Shown here piece by piece: positions 54,556 through 64,000 of a stretch of 64,000 bases of DNA. The DNA is from CAVSRC01 sp963798195 (GTDB lineage: Bacteria; Pseudomonadota; Alphaproteobacteria; Rhizobiales; Kaistiaceae). The translations under genes and the position numbers were made by a program. Every line of letters begins with the position of its first letter. Position 1 is the stretch's first letter. The notes beneath the pieces were generated by a model. That model was not told the origin of the DNA. It made no database searches and was given only the letters and a program-made list of their open reading frames with translations. The stretch lies in NCBI GenBank assembly GCA_963798195.1, contig CAWCSF010000007.1:62001-126000 (forward strand). The letters run 5' to 3'.

Positions 54556-54761
54556 AACCGCAAATCGCGTCCGCGAAAGTAGGGTTTCCCGCGGAAGTTA
54601 TTCCCCAAATGGTTATTTAGCCTTGCCGGGAGGGCTGCCTTTCTGCACGATCATCCGGCGAAAGAATGAGAACATGGTCCCGGCCTGCTCCGCCCCGATG
54701 GCGGATGCTTTTGCGGCGCGGGGCCGGAGCGACCAGAAGAAGAAAGAGGGAGTAGTCAAAG

Positions 54762-55776
54762 ATGAAGCTTAGTCTGAAGACAGCGATTTGGGCCGCCGGC
54801 GCGCTTGCCGTCGCGGCTGTTGCGCCCGCCGTGGCGCAGAGCATGTGGAAGCCGACCAAGCCGATCACGATCATCGTGCCGTGGGCGGCCGGCGGCTCCA
54901 CCGACCAGGTGACCCGCATCGTCGCCGGCGAACTCGAGGCCGCTCTCGGCGGCACGGTCGTCGTGCAGAACCAGCCGGGCGCTTCCGGTTCGATCGGCAG
55001 CAAGGCCGCGCTCGACTCGCCACATGACGGCTACACGTTCACGGCCGGTGCCGCGCAGGATCTTGGCACGTACGTCGTCCTCGACATGCTCGATACCAAG
55101 ATCGAGGACTGGCACCTCTATCTCGACGTCGCCAACGTGGCGGTGGTCGGCGTCAACGCCGATGCGCCCTACAAGGACATGGGCGACTTCCTGAAGGCGA
55201 TGAAGGACGCGCCGGACTCGGTGACGGTCGCGACCGCCGGCCTGAACTCGGGCGGTCACAATGCCATCGAGGCGATCAAGGCGATCGCCGGCGGCAACTA
55301 CAAGCACGTCACTTATGACGGCGGTAACCCCGCGGTCATCGCGACCGTGTCGGGCGAGACCAAGGCCACCACGCAGCTCGCCGTCGAGCAGGCCGAGATG
55401 ATCCGCGCCGGCAAGATCCGTCCGCTCGCGGTTCTCAACAGCGAGCCGCTCAACCTTCAGGGCTTCGGCGAAATTCCGCCGATCACCAAATGGATCCCCG
55501 ACTTCAAGGCGGCGCCGAACTACTTCGGCATCTTCGTGCCCAAGGGCACGCCGGATGAGGTGATCGCCGCGCTCGACAAGGCTTGGGCAGGAAAAGATCG
55601 CCAAGTCGAAGGCGCTCCAGGACTATGCCGAGGGCCGCGGTGCGGTCTTCGCGCCGTACTACGGCGAGGACGCGCAGAAGCGCGTGCAGCCGGCCATCCA
55701 GACCAACGCCTGGCTGCTCTTCGACGCCGGCAAGGCGAAGAAGGACCCGGGTACGGTCGGCATTCCGCGTCCCTAG
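54762..55776 (+). CDS. tripartite tricarboxylate transporter substrate-binding protein (TctC/Bug), +1 frameshift
   Basis: Signal peptide about 1-25 (TAIWAAGALAVAAVAPAVA). Bug-family marks: ITIIVPWAAGGSTDQVTRIV, VVVQNQPGASGSIGSKAAL, FVPKGTPDEVIAALDKAW. A surplus G at 55590/55591 breaks the frame after DKAWA; the true continuation is EKIAKSKALQDYAEGRGAVFAPYYGEDAQ and ends TVGIPRP, for 337 residues. It captures a carboxylate ligand for TctBA. Confidence 0.85.
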
Positions 55777-55791
55777 ACGCGGCGGTCAGAC

Positions 55792-56295
55792 ATGCGCGGC
55801 ATGGTCAGGGCGGATTTCGTCACCTCGCTCTTCCTGATGGTTCTCGGGATCGGCGTCGTGGCGGAGTCCTGGCGCATGCCGCGCTACGTCGAATTCGGAT
55901 CGAGTGTCTGGTCAGCGCCCGGCGTCACGCCGGGCCTGATCGGCATCGTCCTGGCGATACTGGGCGCGGTACTGTTCTTCCGGACGCGCCGCGCTCCGGC
56001 GGATACGGCGGGCGCGACCACCGCGGAAGGTGCGAGTTGGCCCCAGGCGGCAGTAGCCTTCGCTCTGTGCTTCGGCTTCGCGGCCATCCTGATCGGCCGC
56101 ATCCCGTTCATGCTGTCGTCGTTCCTTTTCATGCTCGCTTTCATCCTGATCTTCGATTTTCTCGACAACCGTGAGGCCTATCGCGACAAGCTCCGGCTTA
56201 TCCGCCGTGGCGCGACCGCGGCGGTTGTCTCCGGCGCGGCGGCCTGGGCGATCTCGACGATCTTTCAGGACGTCTTCTTCGTCCGCCTGCCTTGA
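55792..56295 (+). CDS. tripartite tricarboxylate transporter TctB family protein
   Basis: 167 residues with four hydrophobic helices (FVTSLFLMVLGIGVVAESW; GLIGIVLAILGAVLFF; AAVAFALCFGFAAILIG; FMLSSFLFMLAFILIFDFL). Position 15 bp after tctC and 12 bp before tctA is diagnostic. ATG 55792 or 55801 may be the start. It is the small membrane subunit of the secondary carrier. Confidence 0.85.
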   Translation: MRGMVRADFVTSLFLMVLGIGVVAESWRMPRYVEFGSSVWSAPGVTPGLIGIVLAILGAVLFFRTRRAPADTAGATTAEGASWPQAAVAFALCFGFAAILIGRIPFMLSSFLFMLAFILIFDFLDNREAYRDKLRLIRRGATAAVVSGAAAWAISTIFQDVFFVRLP

Positions 56296-56307
56296 GGTCT
56301 CGCTGAC

Positions 56308-57844
56308 GTGTCCGGCCTTGGTTTTTTCCTGAACGCGCTCGTCGACTTCCTCACAAGTCCGACGCTGCTCTTCGATATCGCCTGGGCGACGCTGCTCGGC
56401 ATCGTCGTCGGCGCGCTTCCGGGGCTGACCGCGACGCTGGGCATCGCTCTGCTCACCACGCTGACCTTCCGCATGGACGGCACCGAGGCGATCCTCATCC
56501 TCATCTGCATGTATGTCGGCGCCATCTACGGCGGCTCGCGCTCGGCAATCCTGCTCAACATCCCGGGCACGCCGGCGAATGCCGCCACCGCGCTCGACGG
56601 GTTTCCGCTGGCCCGCGCCGGGCAGGGCGGCCGCGCCATGGGCATCGCCACCACTGGCTCGTTCCTCGGCGGCATGATCGGCATGGTCGCGCTGGCGGTG
56701 GTCGCGCCGGTGCTCGGCGACTTCGCGCTTGTCCTTCGGCTCCTACGAATTCTTCTGGCTGGCGCTCTTCGGCGTGCTCATCGCCGGCCAGATCACCACC
56801 TCCGGCGACTCGCTGAAGGGCTGGATCGCCGGCTTCCTCGGCCTGCTCTTCGCCATGGTCGGGCAGGAGGGCATCCAGTCCTACCAGCGCTTCACCTTTG
56901 GCTCGACCGACCTTGCCGGCGGCATCGGTCTGTTGCCGGCATTGGTCGGTGCCTTCGGCTTCGCCGAGGTGCTGATCGTGATGAAGTCGCGTGCCTTCGA
57001 GGCGATCCGCGATGCCTCCGATCGCGTCCTGCCGCGCTTCGCCGATATCTGGAACTACAAGCGCACCATCGTGCGGTCGGGCCTGATCGGTACGTTCATG
57101 GGGCTGCTGCCAGGCGTCGGCGAGGACATGGGCGCGTGGATGTCCTACGCCGCTGCGAAGCGCGCCAGCCGCGAGAAAGAGAAGTACGGCAAGGGTTCGA
57201 TCGAGGGCCTGATGGCGGCCGAAGCCGGCAACAACGCCGCCGTCCCCGGCGCCATCATTCCGGTTCTGACGCTGGCCGTTCCCGGCTCGGCGCCGGCGGC
57301 CGTTTTGCTCGCCGCGATGTTCATTCACGGCATCCGGCCGGGCCCGATGATCATGATCGAGTTCCCGGCCTTCGTCTTCCAGGTGGTCGCCATGGTGTTC
57401 GTCGCGACCATCGCCATGCTGATCCTCGGCCTGCTGCTGACGCGGCCGCTGCTGAAAGTGCTGTCGGTGCCGCGCGCCTACCTCATGCCGGTCATCTTCA
57501 CGCTGTGCGCCATCGGCTCCTACGCCATCGCCGGGCGCATCTTCGACATCTACGTCATGCTCGGCTTCGGCGTGCTCGGCCTGATCATGCGCGAGATGGA
57601 TTATCCGATGGCGCCGCTGGTGCTGGGCATCGTACTCGGCGACTTGCTCGACAAGAGCTTCCGCCGCGGCATGACCCTGTCGGACGGCAACTTCATCGAC
57701 TTTGTCAGCCGCCCGATCTCGATCGTGCTCGCCATCGCCTGCGTCTCGATGCTGCTGGCGGCGATCCCGCCGGTCCGCCGGCGTATCGGCGCCGTGGTCG
57801 GACGCCTGCCGTTCATGAGATCGCGCGAGCCCGAGTCCGGCTGA
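56308..57844 (+). CDS. tripartite tricarboxylate transporter permease (TctA), +1 frameshift
   Basis: Large membrane subunit starting with GTG 56308. Signatures: GALPGLTATLGIALLTTLTF, YVGAIYGGSRSAILLNIPGTPANAATALDG. After APVLGDFAL a surplus G at 56731 shifts the frame; SFGSYEFFWLALFGVLIAGQI then continues to the end, including GEDMGAWMSYAAAKR and the second repeat ILTLAVPGSAPAAVLLAAMFIHG. Repaired length is 511 residues, usual for TctA. Its stop overlaps the isomerase start (TGATG). Confidence 0.86.
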
Positions 57845-58676
57845 TGCGCGTTTCCCTCTGCAACGAGGTCGTGCGCGACCTTCCCATCGCGCAGCAGGCC
57901 GCGTTCGCCGCCGCGCTCGGCTACGACGGGCTGGAGATCGCGCCCTTCACGCTGGACGCTGAGAAGCCGCACGCACCGGGCGCCGAGACGATCGCTCAGG
58001 TGCGCCGCGCCGCCGGCGACGCTGGAATCGTCGTCTCCGGCCTGCACTGGCTGCTGGTCGCGCCGGCCGGCTTGTCCATCACCAGCGCGGACAGGGCGGT
58101 ACAGGACAAGACGCGCGAAGTCATGCGCGGCCTCGTCGATCTTTGCGCTGAGCTTGGTGGCGCCTACCTCGTCCATGGCTCGCCCGCCCAGCGCCAGCTG
58201 GCACCGGGCGACGAGGCCGAGGGGCGCAAGCGCGGCCTCGATTTCTTCGCCGACGCCGCCCGTCGCGCCGAGCCGGCCGGCGTCACCTACATTCTCGAGC
58301 CGCTGTCGCCGGACCAGACGAACTACGTCACCACCGTCGCCGAAGCGTCGGACATCGTCCGCCGAGATCGCATCGCCGGCCTTCCGCACCATGATCGATT
58401 GCTCCGCGGCCGGCACCAACGAGGTCGAACCCATCCCCGATCTGCTCCGGCAAGCATCTCCCCGGCGGTCTCGTCACCCACGTCCACTTCAACGATCCGA
58501 ACCGGCGCGGGCCGGGGCAGGGCGATCTCGATTTCGCGCCCATCGTGCAGGCGCTGACCGACCTGTCCTACGACGGCTGGATCGGCGTCGAGCCGTTCGA
58601 CTACGTGCCCGACGGTCCCGCCGCCGCCGCCCGCGCCATCGGCTACATCGCCGGCCTGCGAGCGGCCGCGCGATGA
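57844..58676 (+). CDS. sugar phosphate isomerase/epimerase family (TIM barrel), two +1 frameshifts
   Basis: AP-endonuclease-2-type barrel, similar to hydroxypyruvate isomerase/inosose isomerases. Metal ligands: Glu in ITYILEPLSPDQ, Asp in FRTMIDCSAAG, His in VTHVHFNDPN and Glu in WIGVEPFDY. A surplus C at 58362/58363 (after DIVR) and another at 58451 (after DLLR) break the frame; without them the protein is 276 residues, the family size. The final stop overlaps the enolase-family start. Likely acts on the sugar-acid or keto-sugar imported by TctCBA or made by the other enzymes. Confidence 0.8.
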
Positions 58677-60071
58677 CCCCGCGCCTGCGCGTCCGCGAAC
58701 TCCGCCTCTTCGAGCGGAACGTCCGGCTTCGCATTCCGTTCGGCTTCGGCCGCAACATCCTCACCGAGTCGCCGCAGGTCTTCGTCCGCGCCGAGGTCGA
58801 TATGGACGGCACGCGCGCGGTCGGTCAGTCGGCCGAACTGCTGGCGCCGAAGTGGTTCGACAAGGACCCGGCGCTCAGCAACGAGCAGAACTTCGACCAG
58901 TTGCGCCGCTCGTTGCGGAACGCTGCGCGGCTCTATCTCGCCCACGACGATGCGGCGCCGGCGTTCGCCCTGCATGCCGCCGTCATGCCCGAGCAGTATG
59001 CGCAGGCCGCGGCGGAAAGCCTGAACGGACTGATCGCGAGCTACGGCATGGCGCTGATCGATCGGGCCGTGCTCGACGCACTCTGCCGCGCACGCAGCGT
59101 CTCCGTATTCGCAGCCGTGCGGGAGAATCTCCCGGGAATGACGACGGACCTGACGCCAGAACTCGACGGTCGGGCGCTCGAAAGCTTTCTCGCCGCCCGC
59201 ACGTTGCCGCCGGCCATCTCGGCGCGCCACACGGTCGGCATGGTCGACCCGCTCACCGATGCCGATGTGGCAAGGCCGCTCAACGACGGCCTGCCGGAGA
59301 GTCTGGAGGCGGTCATCGCCACCTATGGCAACCGCTATTTCAAGATCAAGGTCGGCGCCGACATCGACGCCAGCGTGGATCGCCTTATCCGCATCGCGGC
59401 ACTGCTGGATCGTGCCGACGTGCCGTATTGCGCCACGCTCGATGGGAACGAGCAGTTCGCCGATATCGGCGCGGTCGCGGCGCTGTTCGAGCGGATCGCG
59501 GCGACGCCCGCGCTGGCGCGACTCTGGTCATCCACGCTCTTCGTCGAGCAGCCGATCGGGCGCGAGCGGGCGCTCGCCGCGCCCGTCCACGGCGGTCGCG
59601 CAGCGCAAACCGCTGGTCATCGACGAGTCCGATGCGGGTCTCGATGCCTTTCCGCGCGCGCGGGAACTCGGCTACGCCGGCGTCTCCGCCAAGTCCTGCA
59701 AGGGCGTCTATCGCGCGCTGCTCAATGCCGCCCGTGCCAGCGCGTGGAACAGCGCCGAGGCGCCGTGCTTCATCACGGCGGAAGACCTGACCACCCAGCC
59801 CGGAGTGTGTCTCCAGCAGAGCCTGGCAATTGCCGCGCTGGTCGGCGCGACCCACGCCGAACTCAACGGCCACCATTATGTCGGCGGCTTCCCCGGCGCG
59901 CCGGCGGAAGAGCAGGCGCGGTTCGCCCAGGCTCATGCGGATCTCTACGAGACGGGGGAATCCGGCGCCCGCCTGCGCATCCGCGATGGACGGATCGCGA
60001 TCGCGTCGCTCGATGCCGCCGGCTTTGCCACGGCCTGCCAGCCGGCCTGGGACAGCATGCGGGAGATCTAG
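58673..60071 (+). CDS. enolase-superfamily protein (mandelate racemase-like), +1 frameshift
   Basis: 465 residues after removing a surplus C at 59587/59588 (between RALAAPV and TAVAQRKPLVIDESD). The capping domain begins LRVRELRLFERNVRLRIPFGFGRN. The barrel has YFKIKVG (KxK), CATLDGNEQF (Asp), TLFVEQPI (Glu), VIDESD (third ligand) and GVSAKSCKGVYRAL with a Lys on the opposite side. The protein is longer than usual (about 370-400), with extra sequence around residues 60-130. ATG 58673 overlaps the isomerase stop. It ends the catabolic operon and overlaps the convergent rhomboid gene by 4 bp. Confidence 0.8.
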
Positions 60072-60955
60072 CCGCCCGCGACGATCGCCGCGGCCCATGC
60101 GCCGAACAGCAGCACCACGGTCGCGATGCCGCCGATCACGTCGGTGCGGGCGGATGGTTTCGGGCGGATGCTCGCGAGCGCGAGGCCGAGGATGCCGCCG
60201 GCCACCAGTCCGGCGATGTGCGCGCCGACATCCACGTTGTCGCCTTCCACGCCAAGCAGCGCCAGCAGCATGACGGCGGAAGCCAGCGGCGCCCATCGCC
60301 GCAGCCCCGTCCGCTTCAGCCGTTGTCTGAACGCCAGCACCGCCAGCAGGCCGACCGCGCCGAAGATCGCGGTCGATGCGCCGATCGCGTCATGCCCCGC
60401 GCCCTGAACCACCGAGTTGAGCACGTTGCCGAAAATGCCGGCGAGCAGGATCAGCAGCCAGGCCATGCCGCTCCCCAGGCGCTCGCCGAGGAAGAAGCCG
60501 AACAGGCTGCCGGCCACGAGGTTGCTCAGGATGTGACCGGCGTTGGCGTGCAGCGTCAGCGCGGTCACCGCCCGCCACAATTGTCCGTTCACAATCAGTC
60601 CCGCCTGGGCGTCGCCGATGCCGTACCAGTCGATCCCGAAGCTGTCCCCGTTCGCCATTCCGTTGAAGAGCAGGAGCACGATCCAGTAGAGCAGCACGCC
60701 GGTCAGCGCATTGCGCACCGTGGCCGGCCGTTTCTCCGGCGGCGGCGGCGGACGGTTGGCGGCGGCGTATTCGGCGAGTTCCCATTCCGCCTTCAACACG
60801 TTCCCGGCCGCCACGCGAATGCTGACGCCCTGCGCGTCGCGCACCAGTTGGCAATCGATACCCGCCGCGACGAGCACCAGCGCCAGTTGGTCGGCTTCCC
60901 GGCCGGAGCCGAATTGGCCGACCGATACCCAGGTCTCGCTCTCGTCCAGGGACAA
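60068..60955 (-). CDS. rhomboid family intramembrane serine protease with N-terminal signal-protein-like domain
   Basis: 295 residues. Residues ~10-66 (VSVGQFGSGREADQLALVLVAAGIDCQLV) resemble the small DUF2007-type domain, then a Pro run. The rhomboid domain has about six helices, HANAGHILSN (His136, His141, Asn145), the catalytic Ser194 in GASTAIFG and His246 in VGAHIAGLVAGG. ATG 60955. It is on the opposite strand to the catabolic operon, so unlikely to be part of it. It would cleave membrane proteins within the bilayer. Confidence 0.85.
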   Translation of the reverse strand: MSLDESETWVSVGQFGSGREADQLALVLVAAGIDCQLVRDAQGVSIRVAAGNVLKAEWELAEYAAANRPPPPPEKRPATVRNALTGVLLYWIVLLLFNGMANGDSFGIDWYGIGDAQAGLIVNGQLWRAVTALTLHANAGHILSNLVAGSLFGFFLGERLGSGMAWLLILLAGIFGNVLNSVVQGAGHDAIGASTAIFGAVGLLAVLAFRQRLKRTGLRRWAPLASAVMLLALLGVEGDNVDVGAHIAGLVAGGILGLALASIRPKPSARTDVIGGIATVVLLFGAWAAAIVAGG

Positions 60956-61210
60956 TGGCTTGCGCCTCTCCAGTCTCGCGTCCTTCCAGATAGGTGGACC
61001 CGGGCCGGAATCCGAGCCGTATCCGGCAAATTCAACGCCGGCCCGGGCTGGGAATGGCCGGCAACCGCGATTCTACCCCTTCCGCTTTCGAAGGGTCTGG
61101 CCCGATCTGCCTGCTTGTGGCCGGCCGGAAAGCCGAAACCGAGTGGCCCTATCTGACCGGCGCTTCGTTTGGCTATGGTCGGCGCGGCGATACCGCCGAC
61201 GGGGCCGGCA

Positions 61211-62195
61211 ATGAACCTCAGGCAGCTCGAATATTTCCTCGCGGTGGCGAAAGCGCGCAGCATGACGCTGGCTGCCGCCGATCTCGGCGTCGCCCAGCCG
61301 ACCCTCACCAAGAGTATCCAGGCGCTGGAGGAAGAGCTTGGCGTCAGCCTCTTCCGTCGCCAGCCGCGCGGGGTCGAACTGACCGAGCCGGGCGCCAGCC
61401 TGCTCCGCCATGCCGAGACGGTGAACGTCCAGATGCGCGATGCCGTCCGCGAGATCGAATCGCTGCGCGGCGGCACGTCGGGAACGGTAGCCATCGGCGC
61501 CGGCCCCGCCTGGCTGCGGCGCCACCTGCCGCTCGCCGTGGCGCGCACGCTCAATCGCAATCCGGCCATGCGCGTCCGCGTCGAGGGCGGGTTCGACGAC
61601 ATCCTGCTGCGCGCGCTTCGCCGGGGCGAGGTCGATTTCGTCGTCGCCGAGCTGCCGACGCCGGAGACCGCGCGCGATCTCAGCCTTACGCCGCTCACGT
61701 CGGATTCGCTGGGCGTCGCCTGCCGCCGCGCCCATCCGCTGACGCGCCGCCGCCGCGTGCCAGCTATCGCACCTGCTGGAATATCCGTGGGCCATGCCGC
61801 CGCAATCGACCAAGACGCAGACGCGCCTCCGCGCGCTCTTCATCGCGGCCGAGTTGCCGCCGCCTGAAACGGTGGTCGAGTCGGAATCGATGGCGTTCCT
61901 GATCCAGACCGTTCTGCATTCGGACAGTCTCAGCTTCACCGTCTCCACCACCCTCGACATGCCCGAGAGCCGGGGTCTGACGATGCTCAAGGTCGCCGCA
62001 TTGGCGTCCGAGCGGAAGGCGGGCGTCATCACGCGCAAGGATGGCTGGCTCTCGCCCGCTGCCCAGGCGATCGTCGCCGAACTCAAGGCGCATCTGCGCG
62101 CTGGAGCCGACCAACTGAGACGCTCTTCCACGGCGGCCGCAGCTTGGTATCACATAAATTCTAGCTATCGCAAGCTGCATCCTTATTATTTGTAG
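61211..62195 (+). CDS. LysR family transcriptional regulator, +1 frameshift
   Basis: HTH: LRQLEYFLAVAKARSMTLAAADLGVAQPTLTKSIQALEEELGVSLFRR (residues 3-50). The effector domain runs to AHPLTRRRRV, where a surplus C at 61760/61761 shifts the frame; the true continuation is QLSHLLEYPWAMPPQSTKTQTRLRALF and VESESMAFLIQTVL to the end. Repaired length is 327 residues. It lies 60 bp upstream of the ABC importer genes and may control them or the preceding catabolic operon. The 255 bp before it contain no gene. Confidence 0.82.
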
Positions 62196-62255
62196 GAATG
62201 TCGACGCGCGTGCCATTTTCTACTCGCCGCTGAAAAAATCGTCGGGAGGAAAAAG

Positions 62256-63602
62256 ATGATCAGCAGGAATGGTCTGACGCGCCGTGGCGCGATTGCCGGC
62301 ATCGGCGCCGCCGCCCTTGCCACGAAGGTTCCCTACACCTGGGCGGCATCGGCCGCGCCGATCACCATCGTCATCAACCAGTCGCCCTGGTTCGACAGCT
62401 TCCGCAAGACGGTGGAGCTTTACGAGCAGGAGAGTGGCAACAAGGTCAATCTCGACGTCAATCCGTTTGCCGGCTCGCTTGAGAAGCAGCGCAATTCGGT
62501 CCGCGCGAGCAGCGGCGACTACGACATTCTGATCATGAATTCGGGCTGGTTCGCCGAGATGTATTTCGGCGGCTTCGTCACGGCCGTCAGCGACATCGAT
62601 CCGAGCTTCAAGCTCGATCCGGATCTCTTCACCCTCGGCGATACGATCTATTTCGATCCCGACAAGAAGACCATGACGCCGTCGGGCAAGCTGATGTCGG
62701 TGCCGATCCAGCCGAACATCCCGATGCTGTTCTACCGGGGCGATCTCTACAAGGAGAAGGGGCTGAAGCCGGTCGAAACCTTCGCCGACCTCCTCGCCAA
62801 CGCCAAGGCGCTGCACAATCCGCCCAGCATGTACGGCATGGTCCAGCGCGGCGCCCGCGGTCCCAACACGGTGTCTTACGACTTCTATCCCTACCTGTTC
62901 GGCATGGGCGGCGCTGTCTTCAAGGATCAGACGGCCGGCGACTATTCCATCGTCCTGAACAACGACAAGGGCAAGGAAGCGCTCGACTACTATCTGCAGC
63001 TCGCCAAGGAGGCCGGCCATCCGAAGACCGCCTCGCTCGATCAGGCCGAAATCATCCAGGCGCTGGTCACCGGTCATGCCGCCCACGCCAGCATCGTGAT
63101 CGCCGCGTGGTCGCAGATGGACGACCCCAACAAGTCGGTCGTCGTCGACAAGATGGAGTTTGCGCCGACCCCGCACGCGCCTGGCCTGCCGCCGGGACCG
63201 GCGCTCGGCCACTGGCTCGGCGGCATCGCCCACAACGTGCCGGACGATCGCAAGCGCGGTGCGGTGGAGTTCTTCCGCTGGTTCCAGACCAAGGATGCCC
63301 AGCTCGCCAATGCCAAGGCCGGCGGCATTCCGCTCAACGCTTCGGTCTACAACGAGCCGATGGCCGAGGAGCGCCAGTTCCGCTGGATGAAGCCGCTCGC
63401 GGCCGCCCTGCCGCACGCGATCAATCCTTACGCGTTCCCGGAGGCGAGCGAGGTCATCTCCGTTCTCGAACTCGGCCTCAACCGGGCGATCGCCGGCGAA
63501 ATCACCTCCGCCGACGCGCTCAACAGCATGTCGGACGACATCCACAAGGTGATGGAGAAGTACAAGTACAAGACTGGCGAACTGCCGCCGCTGAAGACCT
63601 GA
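62256..63602 (+). CDS. carbohydrate ABC transporter substrate-binding protein (family 1)
   Basis: 448 residues. The N terminus MISRNGLTRRGAIAGIGAAALATK has a twin-arginine-like LTRRGAIAG motif, so export may be by Tat rather than Sec. The binding fold is family 1: ITIVINQSPWFDSFRKTVELYEQESGNKVNLDV, YDILIMNSGWFAEMY, VPIQPNIPMLFYRGDLY. ATG 62256 has GGGAGGA upstream. Followed after 11 bp by the permease gene cut by the window edge. Confidence 0.87.
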   Translation: MISRNGLTRRGAIAGIGAAALATKVPYTWAASAAPITIVINQSPWFDSFRKTVELYEQESGNKVNLDVNPFAGSLEKQRNSVRASSGDYDILIMNSGWFAEMYFGGFVTAVSDIDPSFKLDPDLFTLGDTIYFDPDKKTMTPSGKLMSVPIQPNIPMLFYRGDLYKEKGLKPVETFADLLANAKALHNPPSMYGMVQRGARGPNTVSYDFYPYLFGMGGAVFKDQTAGDYSIVLNNDKGKEALDYYLQLAKEAGHPKTASLDQAEIIQALVTGHAAHASIVIAAWSQMDDPNKSVVVDKMEFAPTPHAPGLPPGPALGHWLGGIAHNVPDDRKRGAVEFFRWFQTKDAQLANAKAGGIPLNASVYNEPMAEERQFRWMKPLAAALPHAINPYAFPEASEVISVLELGLNRAIAGEITSADALNSMSDDIHKVMEKYKYKTGELPPLKT

Positions 63603-63613
63603 CGGCAGCGGCG

Positions 63614-64000
63614 ATGAGCGTGTCCTCGCTCCCCGCCGGAGCCACGGCCGGGAGCGCGACGGTGAGGGCACAGGTCGCCATGGACGACGATCGCATCTGG
63701 CGCTGGGCCGCTTTCGGCCCGGCGCTGGCCCTGATGGTCGCCATGAGCGCCCTGCCGCTCGCCAACCTGTTCCTCACCAGCTTCTACGATGTCGCCTGGT
63801 CGGGCGGCACGGCGCAGTGGACTCCGGTCGGGTTCGCCCACTATGGCGAGCTGTTCTCGGACACGCTGGTTCGCGCCGGGCTGACCAACACGACCGTCTT
63901 CGCGCTTGGGGCGGTCGCGGGCCAGATGGTGCTGGGCTTCTTCCTGGCGCTGCTCGTCAGCCGCATCGATCGCGGTCGCGTATTCTTCCGGGCGGTGTTC
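63614..64000 (+). CDS. carbohydrate ABC transporter permease (MalF/UgpA type), partial at right edge
   Basis: First 129 codons of a permease. A ~30-residue cytoplasmic lead precedes FGPALALMVAMSALPLANLFLTSFYD (first membrane helix) and, after FAHYGELFSDTLVRAGLTNT, the next helix VFALGAVAGQMVLGFFLALL. The frame is still open at base 64000. ATG 63614 lies 11 bp after the SBP stop. Confidence 0.82.
   Translation, partial: MSVSSLPAGATAGSATVRAQVAMDDDRIWRWAAFGPALALMVAMSALPLANLFLTSFYDVAWSGGTAQWTPVGFAHYGELFSDTLVRAGLTNTTVFALGAVAGQMVLGFFLALLVSRIDRGRVFFRAVF

Noticed and set aside
1..64000. CRISPR array, insertion sequence, tRNA, rRNA or prophage
   Set aside because: I found no regularly spaced direct repeats, transposase or integrase genes, tRNA cloverleafs or rRNA segments by reading; a tRNA scan would settle the tRNA part.

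Overview
High-GC bacterial DNA, very dense in ABC importers, with short intergenic gaps and many overlapping start/stop codons. The gene content (NAGGN osmoprotectant trio beside a dipeptide transporter, FrcA/RbsC-type sugar importer, tripartite tricarboxylate transporter, Atu3266-type amidohydrolase, TamA/TamB) points to an alphaproteobacterium of the Hyphomicrobiales (rhizobia or Mesorhizobium/Phyllobacteriaceae-like). This is inferred from gene families; there is no rRNA or marker gene in the window.

Layout. 0-1.4 kb: edge of a possible cut-off gene and a SAM methyltransferase. 1.4-9.3 kb: aldo/keto reductase, SDR, GNAT-like protein, a carbohydrate ABC importer without its ATPase, an enolase-superfamily dehydratase and a divergent LysR regulator with clear inverted repeats between them. 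9.5-17.4 kb: complete Dpp/Opp importer, divergent RpiR regulator and an amidohydrolase. 17.5-30.1 kb: one minus-strand run consisting of a dipeptide importer (SBP, permease, fused permease-ATPase, ATPase), a GntR/FCD regulator, and the NAGGN trio asnO-ngg-M42 peptidase, with a divergent M20-type amidohydrolase. 30.1-32.6 kb: two small unknown proteins, a second enolase-superfamily enzyme and RlpA. 32.8-39.0 kb: TamA-TamB outer-membrane assembly pair. 39.0-44.6 kb: sugar importer with two permease domains fused in one polypeptide, plus LacI regulator. 44.8-47.6 kb: HpcH aldolase, D-2-hydroxyacid dehydrogenase and a kynurenine-formamidase-like hydrolase. 47.7-52.3 kb: complete Liv-type branched-chain/amide importer. 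52.4-60.1 kb: catabolic operon of epimerase-like protein, DHDPS-family lyase, TctCBA transporter, TIM-barrel isomerase and a third enolase-superfamily enzyme. 60.1-64 kb: rhomboid protease, LysR regulator, and the start of another carbohydrate ABC importer cut by the window edge.

The genes mostly form modules of the type uptake system + regulator + one to four catabolic enzymes, as expected of a soil or plant-associated heterotroph. The NAGGN block is the only clearly biosynthetic module.

A striking technical feature is that 13 genes are broken by 18 single-base insertions in total. Every one is +1, each is repaired by removing one base, and none falls between about 30 and 53.8 kb. Repaired lengths match family lengths exactly, so I treat these genes as intact proteins with probable sequence errors (insertion-biased long-read type) and give full-span coordinates.
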